A DNA stretch of 64,000 nt from JABJGO01 sp963921245. GTDB taxonomy: Bacteria > Pseudomonadota > Alphaproteobacteria > Rhodospirillales > Casp-alpha2. Shown piece after piece: positions 8,642 to 17,587 of the stretch (the stretch's first letter is position 1; each line of letters starts with the position of its first letter). The position numbers and the translations under genes are program-made. The notes beneath the pieces were generated by a model. The model was not told where the DNA came from. It ran no database searches and was given only the letters and a program-made list of their open reading frames with translations. The stretch is from assembly GCA_963921245.4 (NCBI GenBank), contig CAWUEY030000001.1:1736001-1800000 (forward strand). Reading direction: 5' to 3'.

Positions 8642-9842
8642 GTCTACATTCACAGCAGAGGATGCCGCTCTGTTAGCAGAATTGGGCGTTGAGGTTGAGG
8701 TCAAAGAGGTTCTCGCGAGAACCCCGCGCGAGGAACGCATCATTGCCGGATTTGAGGAAATCCAACGCTTTGTTGAGCAGAATGGCCGCCTGCCGTCGAT
8801 AGACAATGGCGATGATATTTTTGAGCGGATTTATGCAACCCGCCTGGAGCGAATTTGCCGTCATCAGGAATGCCGGGATGTTTTAGGCGATTTTGACCGC
8901 CTGGGACTTCTGGAAGCTGCAACGGTGGCGCGAGAACAGCTTGCCGAGGAACTGAGCGATGACGAATTGCTGGCGGCGCTTGGTGTTGAGGTTTCCGCAG
9001 AGGATGACATTACCAACCTGCGCCACGTCAAATCTCAAGCCGAGAAGCGCGCGGCGGAAGAGATCGCGAACCGCAAGCCATGTGATGATTTTCACGTGTT
9101 CAAGCCTCTGTTTGAAGCGGTGCAGGCCGAGCTGGATTCAGGCGGGCGGGAAACCAAGAAGTTCCGCAAGGATGCTGGCTTCCTTAAAACAGATATCAAA
9201 AAAGGTCTGTTCTTCATTCTGGGGGGGCAGATGGGGTACGTGGCAGACGAGGGCGAGCCAATCAAGGCTCCTAACAACGAGCCTGATGCCCGCCTGCGCG
9301 TGATTTACGCCAATGGAACGGAAAGTGATTTGCTTTTGCGATCCATGCAAAGGGCTCTCTACAAGGACGAAACTAGCCGACTTGTATCCGATCCTTCCGC
9401 CGGGCCTTTGTTCTCCGGTGTCCGTGACGATGATGATCTTCCCAGTGGCACGATCTATGTCCTGAAAAGCAAGTCCGAGTTACCGCAAGTCCGTGAGCGC
9501 CGGGATTTCCTTCACAAAATCGGCGCGACAGGCGGTAGCGTTGAGAAGCGGATCGCAAATGCTGATCGTGATCCCACATTCCTGATGGCCCCCGTGGAGA
9601 TTGTCGCGACCTATAAACTCTTCAATCTCAATCGCCGTAAACTGGAAACCCTCATTCACAGGGTCTTTGGTGACGTTCGCCTGGATATTGAGATTACGGA
9701 CAGGTTTGGTGTACCGGTTAAACCCAGGGAGTGGTTTTTTGTCCCGTTACCGGCGGTGAATGAGATGGTGGAGCGATTTCAGGACGGGACACTCGCGGGC
9801 TATCAGTATGACCCGGCAACGGCACGTCTGAAAAAGGTTTAA
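8634..9842 (+). CDS. GIY-YIG nuclease, T5orf172/MUG113 type
   Basis: 402 residues. The C-terminal part carries a GIY-YIG-like core: GTIYVLKS (272-279), KIGATGGSVEKRI (295-307), a conserved Glu in LETLIHRVF (about 338) and the closing DRFGVPVKPREWFFVPL. This matches the T5orf172 branch of the superfamily. The N-terminal ~150 residues include GRLPSIDNGDDIFERIYATR, common in nucleases paired with helicases. The ATG at 8634 follows GGAGG (8623-8627) inside the helicase gene, and the coding regions overlap by 8 bases, so translation is probably coupled. The likely role is DNA cleavage together with the helicase. Confidence 0.85.
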   Translation: MAKSTFTAEDAALLAELGVEVEVKEVLARTPREERIIAGFEEIQRFVEQNGRLPSIDNGDDIFERIYATRLERICRHQECRDVLGDFDRLGLLEAATVAREQLAEELSDDELLAALGVEVSAEDDITNLRHVKSQAEKRAAEEIANRKPCDDFHVFKPLFEAVQAELDSGGRETKKFRKDAGFLKTDIKKGLFFILGGQMGYVADEGEPIKAPNNEPDARLRVIYANGTESDLLLRSMQRALYKDETSRLVSDPSAGPLFSGVRDDDDLPSGTIYVLKSKSELPQVRERRDFLHKIGATGGSVEKRIANADRDPTFLMAPVEIVATYKLFNLNRRKLETLIHRVFGDVRLDIEITDRFGVPVKPREWFFVPLPAVNEMVERFQDGTLAGYQYDPATARLKKV

Positions 9843-9923
9843 CCCGACCCATTTTTCGTGGGTGTTGTAGAGGAAACGATAAAATCCTACGCCGCCGTGG
9901 CGCAAACAGCCCCAAGCGGCAAT

Positions 9924-10175
9924 CTATCCCCCCTTCAATGGCGGCATGACCGACAGGTGATCCCCGTCGCCGAGAGGATTGGCATCCCGTTCCGAGGGCG
10001 GTACGGCCTTGCCGTTGAGCACCAGCAGGAACCTGCCATCCACATCACCACCTAAGTGCCGGACCACGCCGAGAGGTGTGGTGCCGCCCGGCACGTCAAT
10101 ATCCGCGGTATTGCCGCGGGTACCTTCCGGTAACAGACGGGTGAACAGGCCACCCGTTTTTACGGTGATCTTCAT
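9924..10175 (-). CDS. MoaD/ThiS-family sulfur carrier-like protein
   Basis: 83 residues with a ubiquitin-like fold pattern and the C-terminal di-glycine (DGDHLSVMPPLKGG) needed for adenylation and thiocarboxylate formation in MoaD/ThiS proteins. It lies 63 bases downstream of the aldehyde oxidoreductase gene on the same strand. MoaD-like genes are commonly found beside tungsten-dependent oxidoreductase genes, where they probably supply dithiolene sulfur for the pterin cofactor. A dedicated cofactor role is inferred from this position. Confidence 0.8.
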   Translation of the reverse strand: MKITVKTGGLFTRLLPEGTRGNTADIDVPGGTTPLGVVRHLGGDVDGRFLLVLNGKAVPPSERDANPLGDGDHLSVMPPLKGG

Positions 10176-10238
10176 ACCCTGCTGGCCTCGTCTGGCGGCC
10201 TTGCCTGTTGGCCCTGTTTGTGGTCTTTGTGTGTGGTC

Positions 10239-12062
10239 CTAGAGACCGAGCCTTTCCATGGTGTCGTTGGTGATCTGGCCGTCTTCGGTCCAGCCGCGCA
10301 GCGCATAGTACTCCGGGAGCATCCTGCCCAGTTCGTTGACCTTGCCTTCCGCACTGCCTTCCCTGAGCGGTACCTCCAGCAGGCGTTTGGGCAACGTATC
10401 GTCGGCACCCGTCAAGCCAGCCGCCAGGTTGAAGCGGCGTTCCAGGTTCCAGATGCGCTCGCCGGTTTCCAGCATCCGATCCTCGCTCCATTCGGTCTCA
10501 AGATCGGCGTCCAGTAATCGGGCAAAGTGGCCATATTCGAATCCCGCGTCCATGACAAACAGGCAGAGCCCTGTGGAATCCACGGCGGCAATCCTGTCCT
10601 GGCTGTCCTTGCAGGGTTTGGCCTTGCCGTTGCCGCTGATGTCTTCCATGTCTTCCTCGAACACGGCGTGTTTCAGGTGGCAGGCACCGCGGTTTGAGGT
10701 GGCATAGCCGAGACCCATGCCCTGCAGGGCGCGGCCGTCGTAACCGGCAAACTCTTGACCTTTCACATGCATGGCAATTTCCGGGTGGCCGTACTTTTCA
10801 CACATGAGCCGGGAGCCCATACCCAGGATGGCGCCGAACCCTTCGCCGGTACCGACTTTTTCGGCCATGACGGTGAGGGCTTCGGCGCTGCCGAAATTGA
10901 GGGCAATACCATCCGTATCGGCTTCGGTGATAATGCCTTTTTCAAACAGCTCCATGGCCGCCGCCAGGGTGCCGCCAAACGAGATGGGGTCGTAGCCGTG
11001 CTCGTTGGTCATGTAGCCCGCAAACGTGAGGGCATCAAGATCGTCCACACCGACCATGGGCCCGAAGGCAAAAGCGGTTTCGTATTCCAGACCGCCCGAG
11101 GCCACCCGGTATTCCGGTCGGTTGACGATGGAGAAGTGAGTTTCGTCGATATGCGCCACGCGGCCACAGGCAATGGTGCAGCCGAAGCAGGCCTTGTTGG
11201 TAACCATGTTTCGGTGGCCATTGGCCCTGGTTTCCCACATGGCCGCCGGGTTGATCTTTTCCGTGCCTTCGAATTTCACGGTTTCAAAATTACGGGTTGG
11301 CAGCCCGCCAAATTCCTGCATGGCATCGATCATGGCGTTGGTGCCGAGCTCGGTGAGTTCCTTGCGGCTTTCGTTTTCGGCGAGCGCCTTGTGTGTATCG
11401 CGAACGGCTTCCATGAACCTGGCCGGGTCGGCGACATTGACGCCCCTGGTACCGCGAACGGCAACGGCTTTGAGGTTTTTTGAGCCCATGACCGCCCCCA
11501 CACCGGAGCGTCCGGCGGCCCGGTGCAGATCGTTGACCACACAGGCAAACCGGACAAGCTGCTCGCCGGCTTCACCGCACGACGCAACCTTGATCAGCGG
11601 ATCGCGATGGTGTTCCTTGATCCAGTCTTCCGTGTGCCAGACCGAGGTGCCCCAGATCGGCGCGGCCGACAGGATTTCCACCTTGTCATCGACAATGTTG
11701 AGGTAAACCGGCTGTTCCGACCGGCCTTCCACCAGCAACAGGTCGTAGCCCGCGAATTTCAGCTCAGCACCGAATTTTCCGCCGGAGTTCGAGCAGGCAA
11801 TGGCGTTGGTGAGGGGGCCCTTGCACAGCACCGCATAGCGGCCACTGGTGGGCGCCATGGTGCCGGTCAACGGACCGGTTGCGAAAATAAGAACATTTTC
11901 GGGTCCGAGCGCATCCGCTTTGGGATCCATGTTTTCCCAGAGATACTTAGTGCCGAGGCCCCGCTCGCCCATATAGGCCTCCGCCCACGCCATATTGAGG
12001 GGCTCGGGTTCTGCGGTGCCCCTGGTGAGGTTGACGCGAAGGATTTGTCCCTGCCATGCCAT
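10239..12062 (-). CDS. Aldehyde:ferredoxin oxidoreductase (tungsten/molybdopterin type)
   Basis: 607 residues, the usual AOR length. The N-terminal domain contains GRYAVLCKGPLTNAIACSNS. The [4Fe-4S] cluster ligands are the C-x2-C-x3-C set CFGCTIAC (Cys292, Cys295, Cys299) plus Cys500 in AAVDSTGLCLF. The family oxidises aldehydes to acids with a bis-pyranopterin tungsten (or molybdenum) cofactor and passes electrons to ferredoxin. A four-cluster ferredoxin gene precedes it by 27 bases and a MoaD-like gene follows. No FAD subunit like AorC is present, so electrons may go to an unlinked acceptor. Substrate unknown. Confidence 0.92.
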   Translation of the reverse strand: MAWQGQILRVNLTRGTAEPEPLNMAWAEAYMGERGLGTKYLWENMDPKADALGPENVLIFATGPLTGTMAPTSGRYAVLCKGPLTNAIACSNSGGKFGAELKFAGYDLLLVEGRSEQPVYLNIVDDKVEILSAAPIWGTSVWHTEDWIKEHHRDPLIKVASCGEAGEQLVRFACVVNDLHRAAGRSGVGAVMGSKNLKAVAVRGTRGVNVADPARFMEAVRDTHKALAENESRKELTELGTNAMIDAMQEFGGLPTRNFETVKFEGTEKINPAAMWETRANGHRNMVTNKACFGCTIACGRVAHIDETHFSIVNRPEYRVASGGLEYETAFAFGPMVGVDDLDALTFAGYMTNEHGYDPISFGGTLAAAMELFEKGIITEADTDGIALNFGSAEALTVMAEKVGTGEGFGAILGMGSRLMCEKYGHPEIAMHVKGQEFAGYDGRALQGMGLGYATSNRGACHLKHAVFEEDMEDISGNGKAKPCKDSQDRIAAVDSTGLCLFVMDAGFEYGHFARLLDADLETEWSEDRMLETGERIWNLERRFNLAAGLTGADDTLPKRLLEVPLREGSAEGKVNELGRMLPEYYALRGWTEDGQITNDTMERLGL

Positions 12063-12089
12063 AACGGTGTTCTCCTTGATCCTGTTCGA

Positions 12090-12524
12090 TTATGCCGCTT
12101 GTTCGTCAGCGACCGGAACGCCATAGATAATGGCATCGGTGGGACAGGCAACGGCGCATTGCGGATCGCCGCCGCACAGGTCGCATTTGATGACCTTGCC
12201 GTTGTCCTGATTGTAATTGATGGTGCCGTAGGGGCAGGCGACGGTACAGACCTTGCAGCCCACACATTTGGAATCCGTCACCTCAACCGCGCCGGTTTCG
12301 GCGTTGCGGCTGATGGCACTGGTGGGGCAGGCCTGCATACACCAGGCTTCGGCGCACTGGGTGCAGGTATAGGGAATGGCGCGGATACCGTGCTCAACCT
12401 CGAAAATTTTGATACGCGACCGGGCCGGGTTGAATGTCCCGGTATGTTGATAGGAACATGCCATTTCACACTGTAGACAGCTCGTACATTTGTCCGCGTC
12501 AATGATTAGTGATTTGTGCACCAT
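12090..12524 (-). CDS. Polyferredoxin-type electron-transfer subunit (four [4Fe-4S] clusters)
   Basis: 144 residues with four cysteine groups, including CTSCLQCEMAC, CTQCAEAWCMQACP, CVGCKVCTVACP and CDLCGGDPQCAVACP, the pattern of HycB/DmsB-like ferredoxins. It is the first gene of the aldehyde oxidoreductase operon and probably takes electrons from that enzyme. The N-terminus (MVHKSLIIDADKCTSC) supports the ATG at 12524. No signal peptide, so it is cytoplasmic. Confidence 0.9.
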   Translation of the reverse strand: MVHKSLIIDADKCTSCLQCEMACSYQHTGTFNPARSRIKIFEVEHGIRAIPYTCTQCAEAWCMQACPTSAISRNAETGAVEVTDSKCVGCKVCTVACPYGTINYNQDNGKVIKCDLCGGDPQCAVACPTDAIIYGVPVADEQAA

Positions 12525-12671
12525 TCGCCTCCCTGTAATTTGCCGCGCCTTGTATGCCCGCGCCTTGTACGCCAGCCCTGATCACCAGCTTGGTATTATC
12601 GTTTATTGCGAGCATTCTAACCGAGGATTCTGCGGAGGGGAATGCCTCATCAGGGCTAAATCGCGAAATCC

Positions 12672-13568
12672 TTAAAACTGTTCCCTGGTCCGTTCCCGCA
12701 TCCAGTCTGTGAAGACTTCGGCCTCCGGTCGGGGGTTCAGATTGCCGGGCGTGACCAGATAATTACCGTAGTCGGTATCGATGCTGTGATTGAACGGTTT
12801 GACCACGTCAAATCGCTCGGAAAGCCAGGACCAGAGCGTGGTATAACACATGGCAATGCCGCCACCGCAGGCCACGAGGTTGGCGGCCAGAACCCACGTA
12901 TCAACTTGCAGGTTGGATAAATCACTGAGCTTTGGAGCGTTATCTCCACCGCCCAGCCATTGAGTCCAAACCGTGGTGTTTCCAGCGACCTGATACACCG
13001 TATGGTCTTTCAGGTCCGTCATCGAGGCGGGTGGGTCGCGCCCATCCAGCAGGGTTCGGGCGCAGATGGGGAAAAACCGCTCGCTGGTCAGTTTTTCCGA
13101 GTGCGTACCGGGCCAGGGGCCGACCCCGAACCGGATATCCACGTCGATGCCCTCCCAGTCACGGTCTGCGGGCCAGAGCGCGGTGACCAGTCGAACAGGG
13201 ATATCCGGGTGGGCGGCCTGGAAATGCGGCAGGTTTTCGCCCAACCACGTGGTTGCCAAGGTCGCACCGACCCGAATGGTCAGCGCTTCCGCCGGGGTAC
13301 CGCCAAAAACCTCCCGGGTCCCCTCCGCAAGCTTTAGAAAACCCTCGCGGATCGAGGGCAGGTAGGCTTCGCCTGTATTGGTCAGTTTCAGGCTGCGGGT
13401 CAGACGATGGAACAGGGGGCGACCGAGATGGGTTTCGAGTGCCTTCACCTTCTGGCTGACAGCGGCCTGCGTCACGTTCATTTCCCTGGCCGCTTCCGTG
13501 AAGCTCAGGTGCCGTGCACTGGCTTCGAAGGCCCTGATCCAGTTTAAGGGGGGAAGGGATTGACGCAT
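12672..13568 (-). CDS. LysR-type regulator (GcvA-like)
   Basis: 298 residues from the ATG at 13568: an N-terminal helix-turn-helix (LNWIRAFEASARHLSFTEAA, then VTQAAVSQKVKALE) and a periplasmic-binding-like effector domain. The phrase PPLNWIRAFEASARHLSF is typical of the GcvA subgroup. I chose 13568 over the longer reading from 13607 because the family begins just before the PLNWIRAFE segment. It is divergent from the MttB-family gene at 13809 and follows the aldehyde oxidoreductase operon, so either may be its target. Confidence 0.88.
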   Translation of the reverse strand: MRQSLPPLNWIRAFEASARHLSFTEAAREMNVTQAAVSQKVKALETHLGRPLFHRLTRSLKLTNTGEAYLPSIREGFLKLAEGTREVFGGTPAEALTIRVGATLATTWLGENLPHFQAAHPDIPVRLVTALWPADRDWEGIDVDIRFGVGPWPGTHSEKLTSERFFPICARTLLDGRDPPASMTDLKDHTVYQVAGNTTVWTQWLGGGDNAPKLSDLSNLQVDTWVLAANLVACGGGIAMCYTTLWSWLSERFDVVKPFNHSIDTDYGNYLVTPGNLNPRPEAEVFTDWMRERTREQF

Positions 13569-13681
13569 GGCCGGAATCCTTAAAAAAATCGCCAAAATTT
13601 CGACCAAGCTATATAATAGATTTTCTAATGTATAGTGATTTTATTACTCCGTTGTGACGGAACCACAAATGGTTCTAGAAG

Positions 13682-13736
13682 TAGTGTCCGCGCCCGCTCC
13701 GGTTGGCGAGCAATCGGTACCGTTAAGAGGACACTA
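13682..13736 (+). ncRNA. Candidate structured leader RNA upstream of the MttB-family gene
   Basis: An exact 8-base inverted repeat, TAGTGTCC (13682-13689) and GGACACTA (13729-13736), encloses GC-rich sequence with its own pairing potential (CGCC with GGCG, GCT with AGC, and the palindrome CGGTACCG). It lies 72 bases before the start codon at 13809 in the long LysR-mttB intergenic region. I do not recognise a known riboswitch class. An AT-rich TAGA/TCTA dyad near 13619 could be a LysR operator. Confidence 0.4.
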
Positions 13737-13808
13737 GCAAGCGGTCTTCCGTAAAAACCACGAATGGAAGGCCCATAGACAAAAAGCAAAAGGCAAAAGG
13801 ATTGTGCC

Positions 13809-15371
13809 ATGAGGGAAGACGCACAAGGCAGTCGCCGCGGTGGCCGCGCCGCCCGCAAGGCGCTGAGAGCAGCACCCATCCCCGAAGAAAAGCAAGTCAT
13901 TCGACCGGGTATGGAAGGCGGCCTGTTCAGGCCGCTGAAAGAGACGGATGTTCAAAAGATTCACCGCGCCGCGCTGGATGTTCTGGAAAGCGTCGGTCTG
14001 GCCGATGCCATTCCTTCTTGTATCGACATGGTTTGCAACGCCGGTGGCAGCCTCTCTGACGACGGGCGTCTGTTGTTCCCGCGCGCCTTGGTGGAAGACA
14101 CTGTTGCCAAGGCGGCACGGAACTTCCCGATTTATGGTCAGGACCCCAAACACGACCTGGAACCCTGGGGAAACAAGGTTCATTTCGGAACCGCGGGTGC
14201 CGCCGTGCACATGTATGAGCCGGACACCAATGTGTACCGTGAATCGACACTGGAAGACCTATACAATATCGGTCGTATTGTTCAGGAAATGGACAACATC
14301 CACTTCTTTCAGCGCTCCGTGGTCCCGCGTGACATTCCCGACCCCCGGGACATGGATCTGAACACCTGTTACGCGGCGGTCAAAAGCACGACCAAACATG
14401 TGGGCACCAGCATGGTCCACCCGGACCACGTGACCGAGGCCCTCGAGATGCTGCACTACATTGTCGGTGGTGAAGACAAGTGGCGCGCCCGTCCGTTTGT
14501 CAGCCAGTCCAACTGTTTCGTGGTGCCGCCCATGAAGTTTGCCGAGGACGCCTGTGGTGCCCTTGAGGTTGCCGTGCGGGGCGGCATGCCGGTTCTGCTG
14601 CTCGCAGCGGGGCAGGCGGGTGCCACCAGCCCGGCGGCGCTCGCCGGCGCTGTGATGCAGGAAGTGGCCGAGGTTCTGGCCGGGCTGGTTTATGTTAACC
14701 TGATCGTTCCCGGTCATCCGGCAATCTTCGGCACCTGGCCGTTTGTGTCTGATCTCAGGACCGGTGCCATGTCGGGCGGTTCGGGTGAGCAGGCGCTGCT
14801 GAGTGCCGCCTGTGCACAGATGGCGAACTTCTATGACCTGTGCGGCGGCGTTCCTGCGGGCATGACCGATGCCAAGGCCCCGGATGCTCAGCACGGCTAT
14901 GAAAAAGGCTATACCGAAACCCTGCTCGCCCATGCAGGCGCCAACCTGATTTACGAATCCGCCGGTATGCAGGCGAGCCTGCTGGGTTTCAGTCTGGAAG
15001 CCCTGGTCATCGACAATGACATGATCGGCGGTATCCAGCGCACCATTCGCGGGATTGACGTAACCGAAGACAGCCTCTCCGTCGAGGCCCTGCGTGAGGT
15101 CTGCATCAACGGACCGGGGCACTATCTGGGCCATGACCAGACCCTGGAGCTGATGGAGTCCGAGTATGTTTATCCGGTGATCGGCGACCGCAAAAGCCCG
15201 AAAGAATGGGCGGAATCCGGTTCCGAGCATATCATGGATTCTGCCAAGCGCCGGGTCCGGGAGATCATAGACGGGCCACACCCGTCGCATATCCCGCCCG
15301 ATGTGGATGCGGTTATCCGATCCAGGTTCAATATTCTGCTGCCGGAAAATATGATCGCGGCTGTCGCGTGA
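13809..15371 (+). CDS. MttB-family corrinoid-dependent methyltransferase (non-pyrrolysine)
   Basis: 520 residues across the full trimethylamine:corrinoid methyltransferase (MttB, COG5598) fold, with FRPLKETDVQKIHRAALDVL at the start and the conserved stretch near VPAGMTDAKAPDAQHGYEKG. There is no in-frame TAG, so it belongs to the non-pyrrolysine branch. Characterised members of that branch demethylate quaternary amines such as glycine betaine, proline betaine or carnitine onto a corrinoid protein. No corrinoid-protein gene is adjacent. The ATG at 13809 follows AAAAGG. The leader at 13682-13736 and the divergent LysR gene suggest regulated expression. The substrate is inferred only to be a methylated quaternary or tertiary amine. 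Confidence 0.88.
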   Translation: MREDAQGSRRGGRAARKALRAAPIPEEKQVIRPGMEGGLFRPLKETDVQKIHRAALDVLESVGLADAIPSCIDMVCNAGGSLSDDGRLLFPRALVEDTVAKAARNFPIYGQDPKHDLEPWGNKVHFGTAGAAVHMYEPDTNVYRESTLEDLYNIGRIVQEMDNIHFFQRSVVPRDIPDPRDMDLNTCYAAVKSTTKHVGTSMVHPDHVTEALEMLHYIVGGEDKWRARPFVSQSNCFVVPPMKFAEDACGALEVAVRGGMPVLLLAAGQAGATSPAALAGAVMQEVAEVLAGLVYVNLIVPGHPAIFGTWPFVSDLRTGAMSGGSGEQALLSAACAQMANFYDLCGGVPAGMTDAKAPDAQHGYEKGYTETLLAHAGANLIYESAGMQASLLGFSLEALVIDNDMIGGIQRTIRGIDVTEDSLSVEALREVCINGPGHYLGHDQTLELMESEYVYPVIGDRKSPKEWAESGSEHIMDSAKRRVREIIDGPHPSHIPPDVDAVIRSRFNILLPENMIAAVA

Positions 15372-15632
15372 TCAGGATTTGTAGCCCAGTGCCAAGGCCC
15401 GATTTCTGATCAAGGCCCGCCACGGTATCAATGGTGGGAGTCTCTATTCCTGCGCTTACCCCTTTCCTGAACAACGGCGAGCAGGGCATCGATTTCCAGA
15501 CTGCGCTCGACCGTCAGATCCTGCAACATGGATGTTTTGTGCGCACCAATCTTGCGGGCCGCGTCCAGTCGTGGGAACGGCCACCGAGCCGATGGGATTT
15601 TGTGGCCACCGTGAATGACGGTCGTTTGGCGG

Positions 15633-16919
15633 CTACAGTTTATCTCGCAAACTGTAATAGAGCATACCGGCGACCATGCTGGGCCAGCGTAGTAACGTCC
15701 CGCCGGGGAATGTTCGCGCCTTGACGGTGGCAAACAGGTCGAAGCGCTCAGCCTGTCCGGCAATACATTCGGAAATCAGTTTCCCCGCCAATCCGGCCAT
15801 GGCAATCCCGTGCCCGGAAAACCCGTGGGCGAAATAGACGTTGGGTTGCAGCCGTCCAAAGTGCGGCATTCGGGTCATGGTGACGCCGAGTGTCCCGCCC
15901 CAGGCATAGTCAATGCGCGTATCCTGAAGCTGCGGATAAATGCGTAGCATGTATTTCCGAACGTAGGATTTCAGGTTGGCGGGAAACTGTGAGGTATAAC
16001 TCTCGCCACCACCAAAGATCAGTCGGTGGTCGGCGGAGGTCCGCCAGTAGTTCACGACGAATTTTGAGTCGTGAAGACAAACGTTGTCCCGGATCAGGGC
16101 GCGTGCGCCGCCTTCACCCAGAGGTTCTGTCGCCAGAATGTAGTTGTTGATGGGCATGATCTTGCCCGCGACGCGAGGCTCAAGGCCACACAGATATCCG
16201 TTGCAGCCCAGAACGATGAAATCGGCGGTAACACTACCCGATGGCGTACGAATTCTGCTCGGTGTGATGTTGTTATAGCTCTGAACCATCGTTTTTTCGT
16301 AGATACGAACCCCCGCGTCCCGGGCGGCGCGTGCCAGTCCCAGTGCATAGTTCAGGGGGTGGAGGTGACCGGATTCATTGTCAACAAAACCGCCGTGAAA
16401 GGCCGTGCTGCCGACCATGTCGCAGACTTCCTCGCGATCAACAAAGCGGATGCCTTTGACACCGTAGTTGTTTTGCAATAACTCAACGTGCTCTTTGTAT
16501 TCTGGTACCTGCTGTTGTTTGTTGGCTACCGCCATCTTTCCGACCGTCAAATCGCAGGGGATGTTATGGCGTTCAACACGATCACGAATGATCTGTTTCG
16601 CCTCTTCAAAAATATCCCAAAGGGCCCGTGTGTGCGCTTTGCCGATTTCCTTTTCCAATTCTTCCGGATCACGCCGTTGCCCGGAGCCTATTTGTCCGCC
16701 ATTCCGACCCGATGCCCCCCAGCCCACGCGACGCCCTTCCAGCAGAACTACGTCGTAGCCCCGTTCCGCAAGGTTGAGAGCGCTCGACAGTCCGGTGTAG
16801 CCGCCGCCAACAACACAGACATCGGCGCGGACGTCTTCGGTTAAACGATCAAACGTCGGCATGTCGATAGCGGTCGCTACGTAATAGGAGTCAGGATGGG
16901 TGTCGGGTTGGGAGACCAT
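15633..16919 (-). CDS. FAD-dependent amine oxidoreductase (PuuB/OrdL-like)
   Basis: About 428 residues from the ATG at 16919. An N-terminal dinucleotide-binding motif (VCVVGGGYTGLSSALNLAERG) is followed by VGWGASGRNGGQIGSGQRRD and the C-terminal MPHFGRLQPNVYFAHGFSGHG, typical of the DAO family members PuuB (gamma-glutamylputrescine oxidase) and OrdL. It would oxidise an amine substrate with FAD. The start 7 bases after the nicotinamidase stop fits an operon; an in-frame upstream ATG at 16970 would overlap that gene. The substrate could be a polyamine derivative or another secondary amine. Confidence 0.85.
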   Translation of the reverse strand: MVSQPDTHPDSYYVATAIDMPTFDRLTEDVRADVCVVGGGYTGLSSALNLAERGYDVVLLEGRRVGWGASGRNGGQIGSGQRRDPEELEKEIGKAHTRALWDIFEEAKQIIRDRVERHNIPCDLTVGKMAVANKQQQVPEYKEHVELLQNNYGVKGIRFVDREEVCDMVGSTAFHGGFVDNESGHLHPLNYALGLARAARDAGVRIYEKTMVQSYNNITPSRIRTPSGSVTADFIVLGCNGYLCGLEPRVAGKIMPINNYILATEPLGEGGARALIRDNVCLHDSKFVVNYWRTSADHRLIFGGGESYTSQFPANLKSYVRKYMLRIYPQLQDTRIDYAWGGTLGVTMTRMPHFGRLQPNVYFAHGFSGHGIAMAGLAGKLISECIAGQAERFDLFATVKARTFPGGTLLRWPSMVAGMLYYSLRDKL

Positions 16920-16926
16920 GAGCGGA

Positions 16927-17562
16927 CTATCCGGAAGAAAGGATGTCCGATGACTCCATGAACCGGACACCGGCCCTCTGCATGGCGGTCATGGCAGCAT
17001 CTAGGGAACCGTCCAGATCAATGGCGCGGCAGGCATCCGGTATCACGATTGTTTCGAAGCCTTCTGTGCAGGCATCAAGGGCCGAAAATTGCACGCAGAA
17101 GTCCGTGGCCAGACCAGCCAGAAAAACCCGCTCAATCCCCCGAGTTCGCAGATACCCAGCTAATCCCGTGGGTGTCGCATGGTCATTTTCAAGGAACGCG
17201 GAATAGGAATCAATCTCCCGGTTGTATCCTTTGCGAACGATGGTTTGCAGGTGAGGAATGTCCAAGCCCTTGTGGAAAGCCGCACCAGGTGTCTCCTGAA
17301 CGCAATGATCGGGCCACAGAACCTGAGGACCATAAGGAAACTCAAGAACCTCAAACGGCGATTTATCATCATGGGTACTGGCAAAGGATGCGTGTCCGTG
17401 CGGGTGCCAATCCTGGGTGGCAATGACATTTACGAAACGGGCGGCAATAGAATTGATAACCGGTACCACGGCATCGCCGTCCGTAACCGCAAGCGCACCA
17501 TCCGGGCAGAAATCGTTCTGCACGTCGATGATAATAAAAACGTCTTTGGTTGTTGTTTCCAT
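16927..17562 (-). CDS. pncA: Nicotinamidase
   Basis: 211 residues of the isochorismatase-like hydrolase family with the PncA set: catalytic Asp in IIIDVQNDFCPDG, metal ligands in QDWHPHGHASFAS, catalytic Lys in VRKGYNREIDSYSAF and nucleophile Cys in LATDFCVQFSALDA. It converts nicotinamide to nicotinate for NAD salvage. It lies between a HAD phosphatase gene (25-base gap) and the PuuB-like gene on the same strand. The length is normal and nothing is missing. Confidence 0.93.
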   Translation of the reverse strand: METTTKDVFIIIDVQNDFCPDGALAVTDGDAVVPVINSIAARFVNVIATQDWHPHGHASFASTHDDKSPFEVLEFPYGPQVLWPDHCVQETPGAAFHKGLDIPHLQTIVRKGYNREIDSYSAFLENDHATPTGLAGYLRTRGIERVFLAGLATDFCVQFSALDACTEGFETIVIPDACRAIDLDGSLDAAMTAMQRAGVRFMESSDILSSG

Positions 17563-17587
17563 AGCGTTTAACTCTGGCGTTACACGT

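Noticed and set aside
11523..12476. Plus-strand open frame opposite the AOR and ferredoxin genes
   Set aside because: Antisense shadow of two genes with clear cluster motifs.
14259..15290. Minus-strand open frame opposite the MttB-family gene
   Set aside because: Antisense shadow; no family resemblance.
13809..15371. Possible pyrrolysine (in-frame TAG) in the MttB-family gene
   Set aside because: The frame is open throughout with no internal TAG, so it belongs to the non-pyrrolysine branch.
15428..15763. Small frames on both strands between the MttB-family gene and the PuuB-like gene
   Set aside because: No family resemblance or start signals; the 261-base gap looks non-coding.
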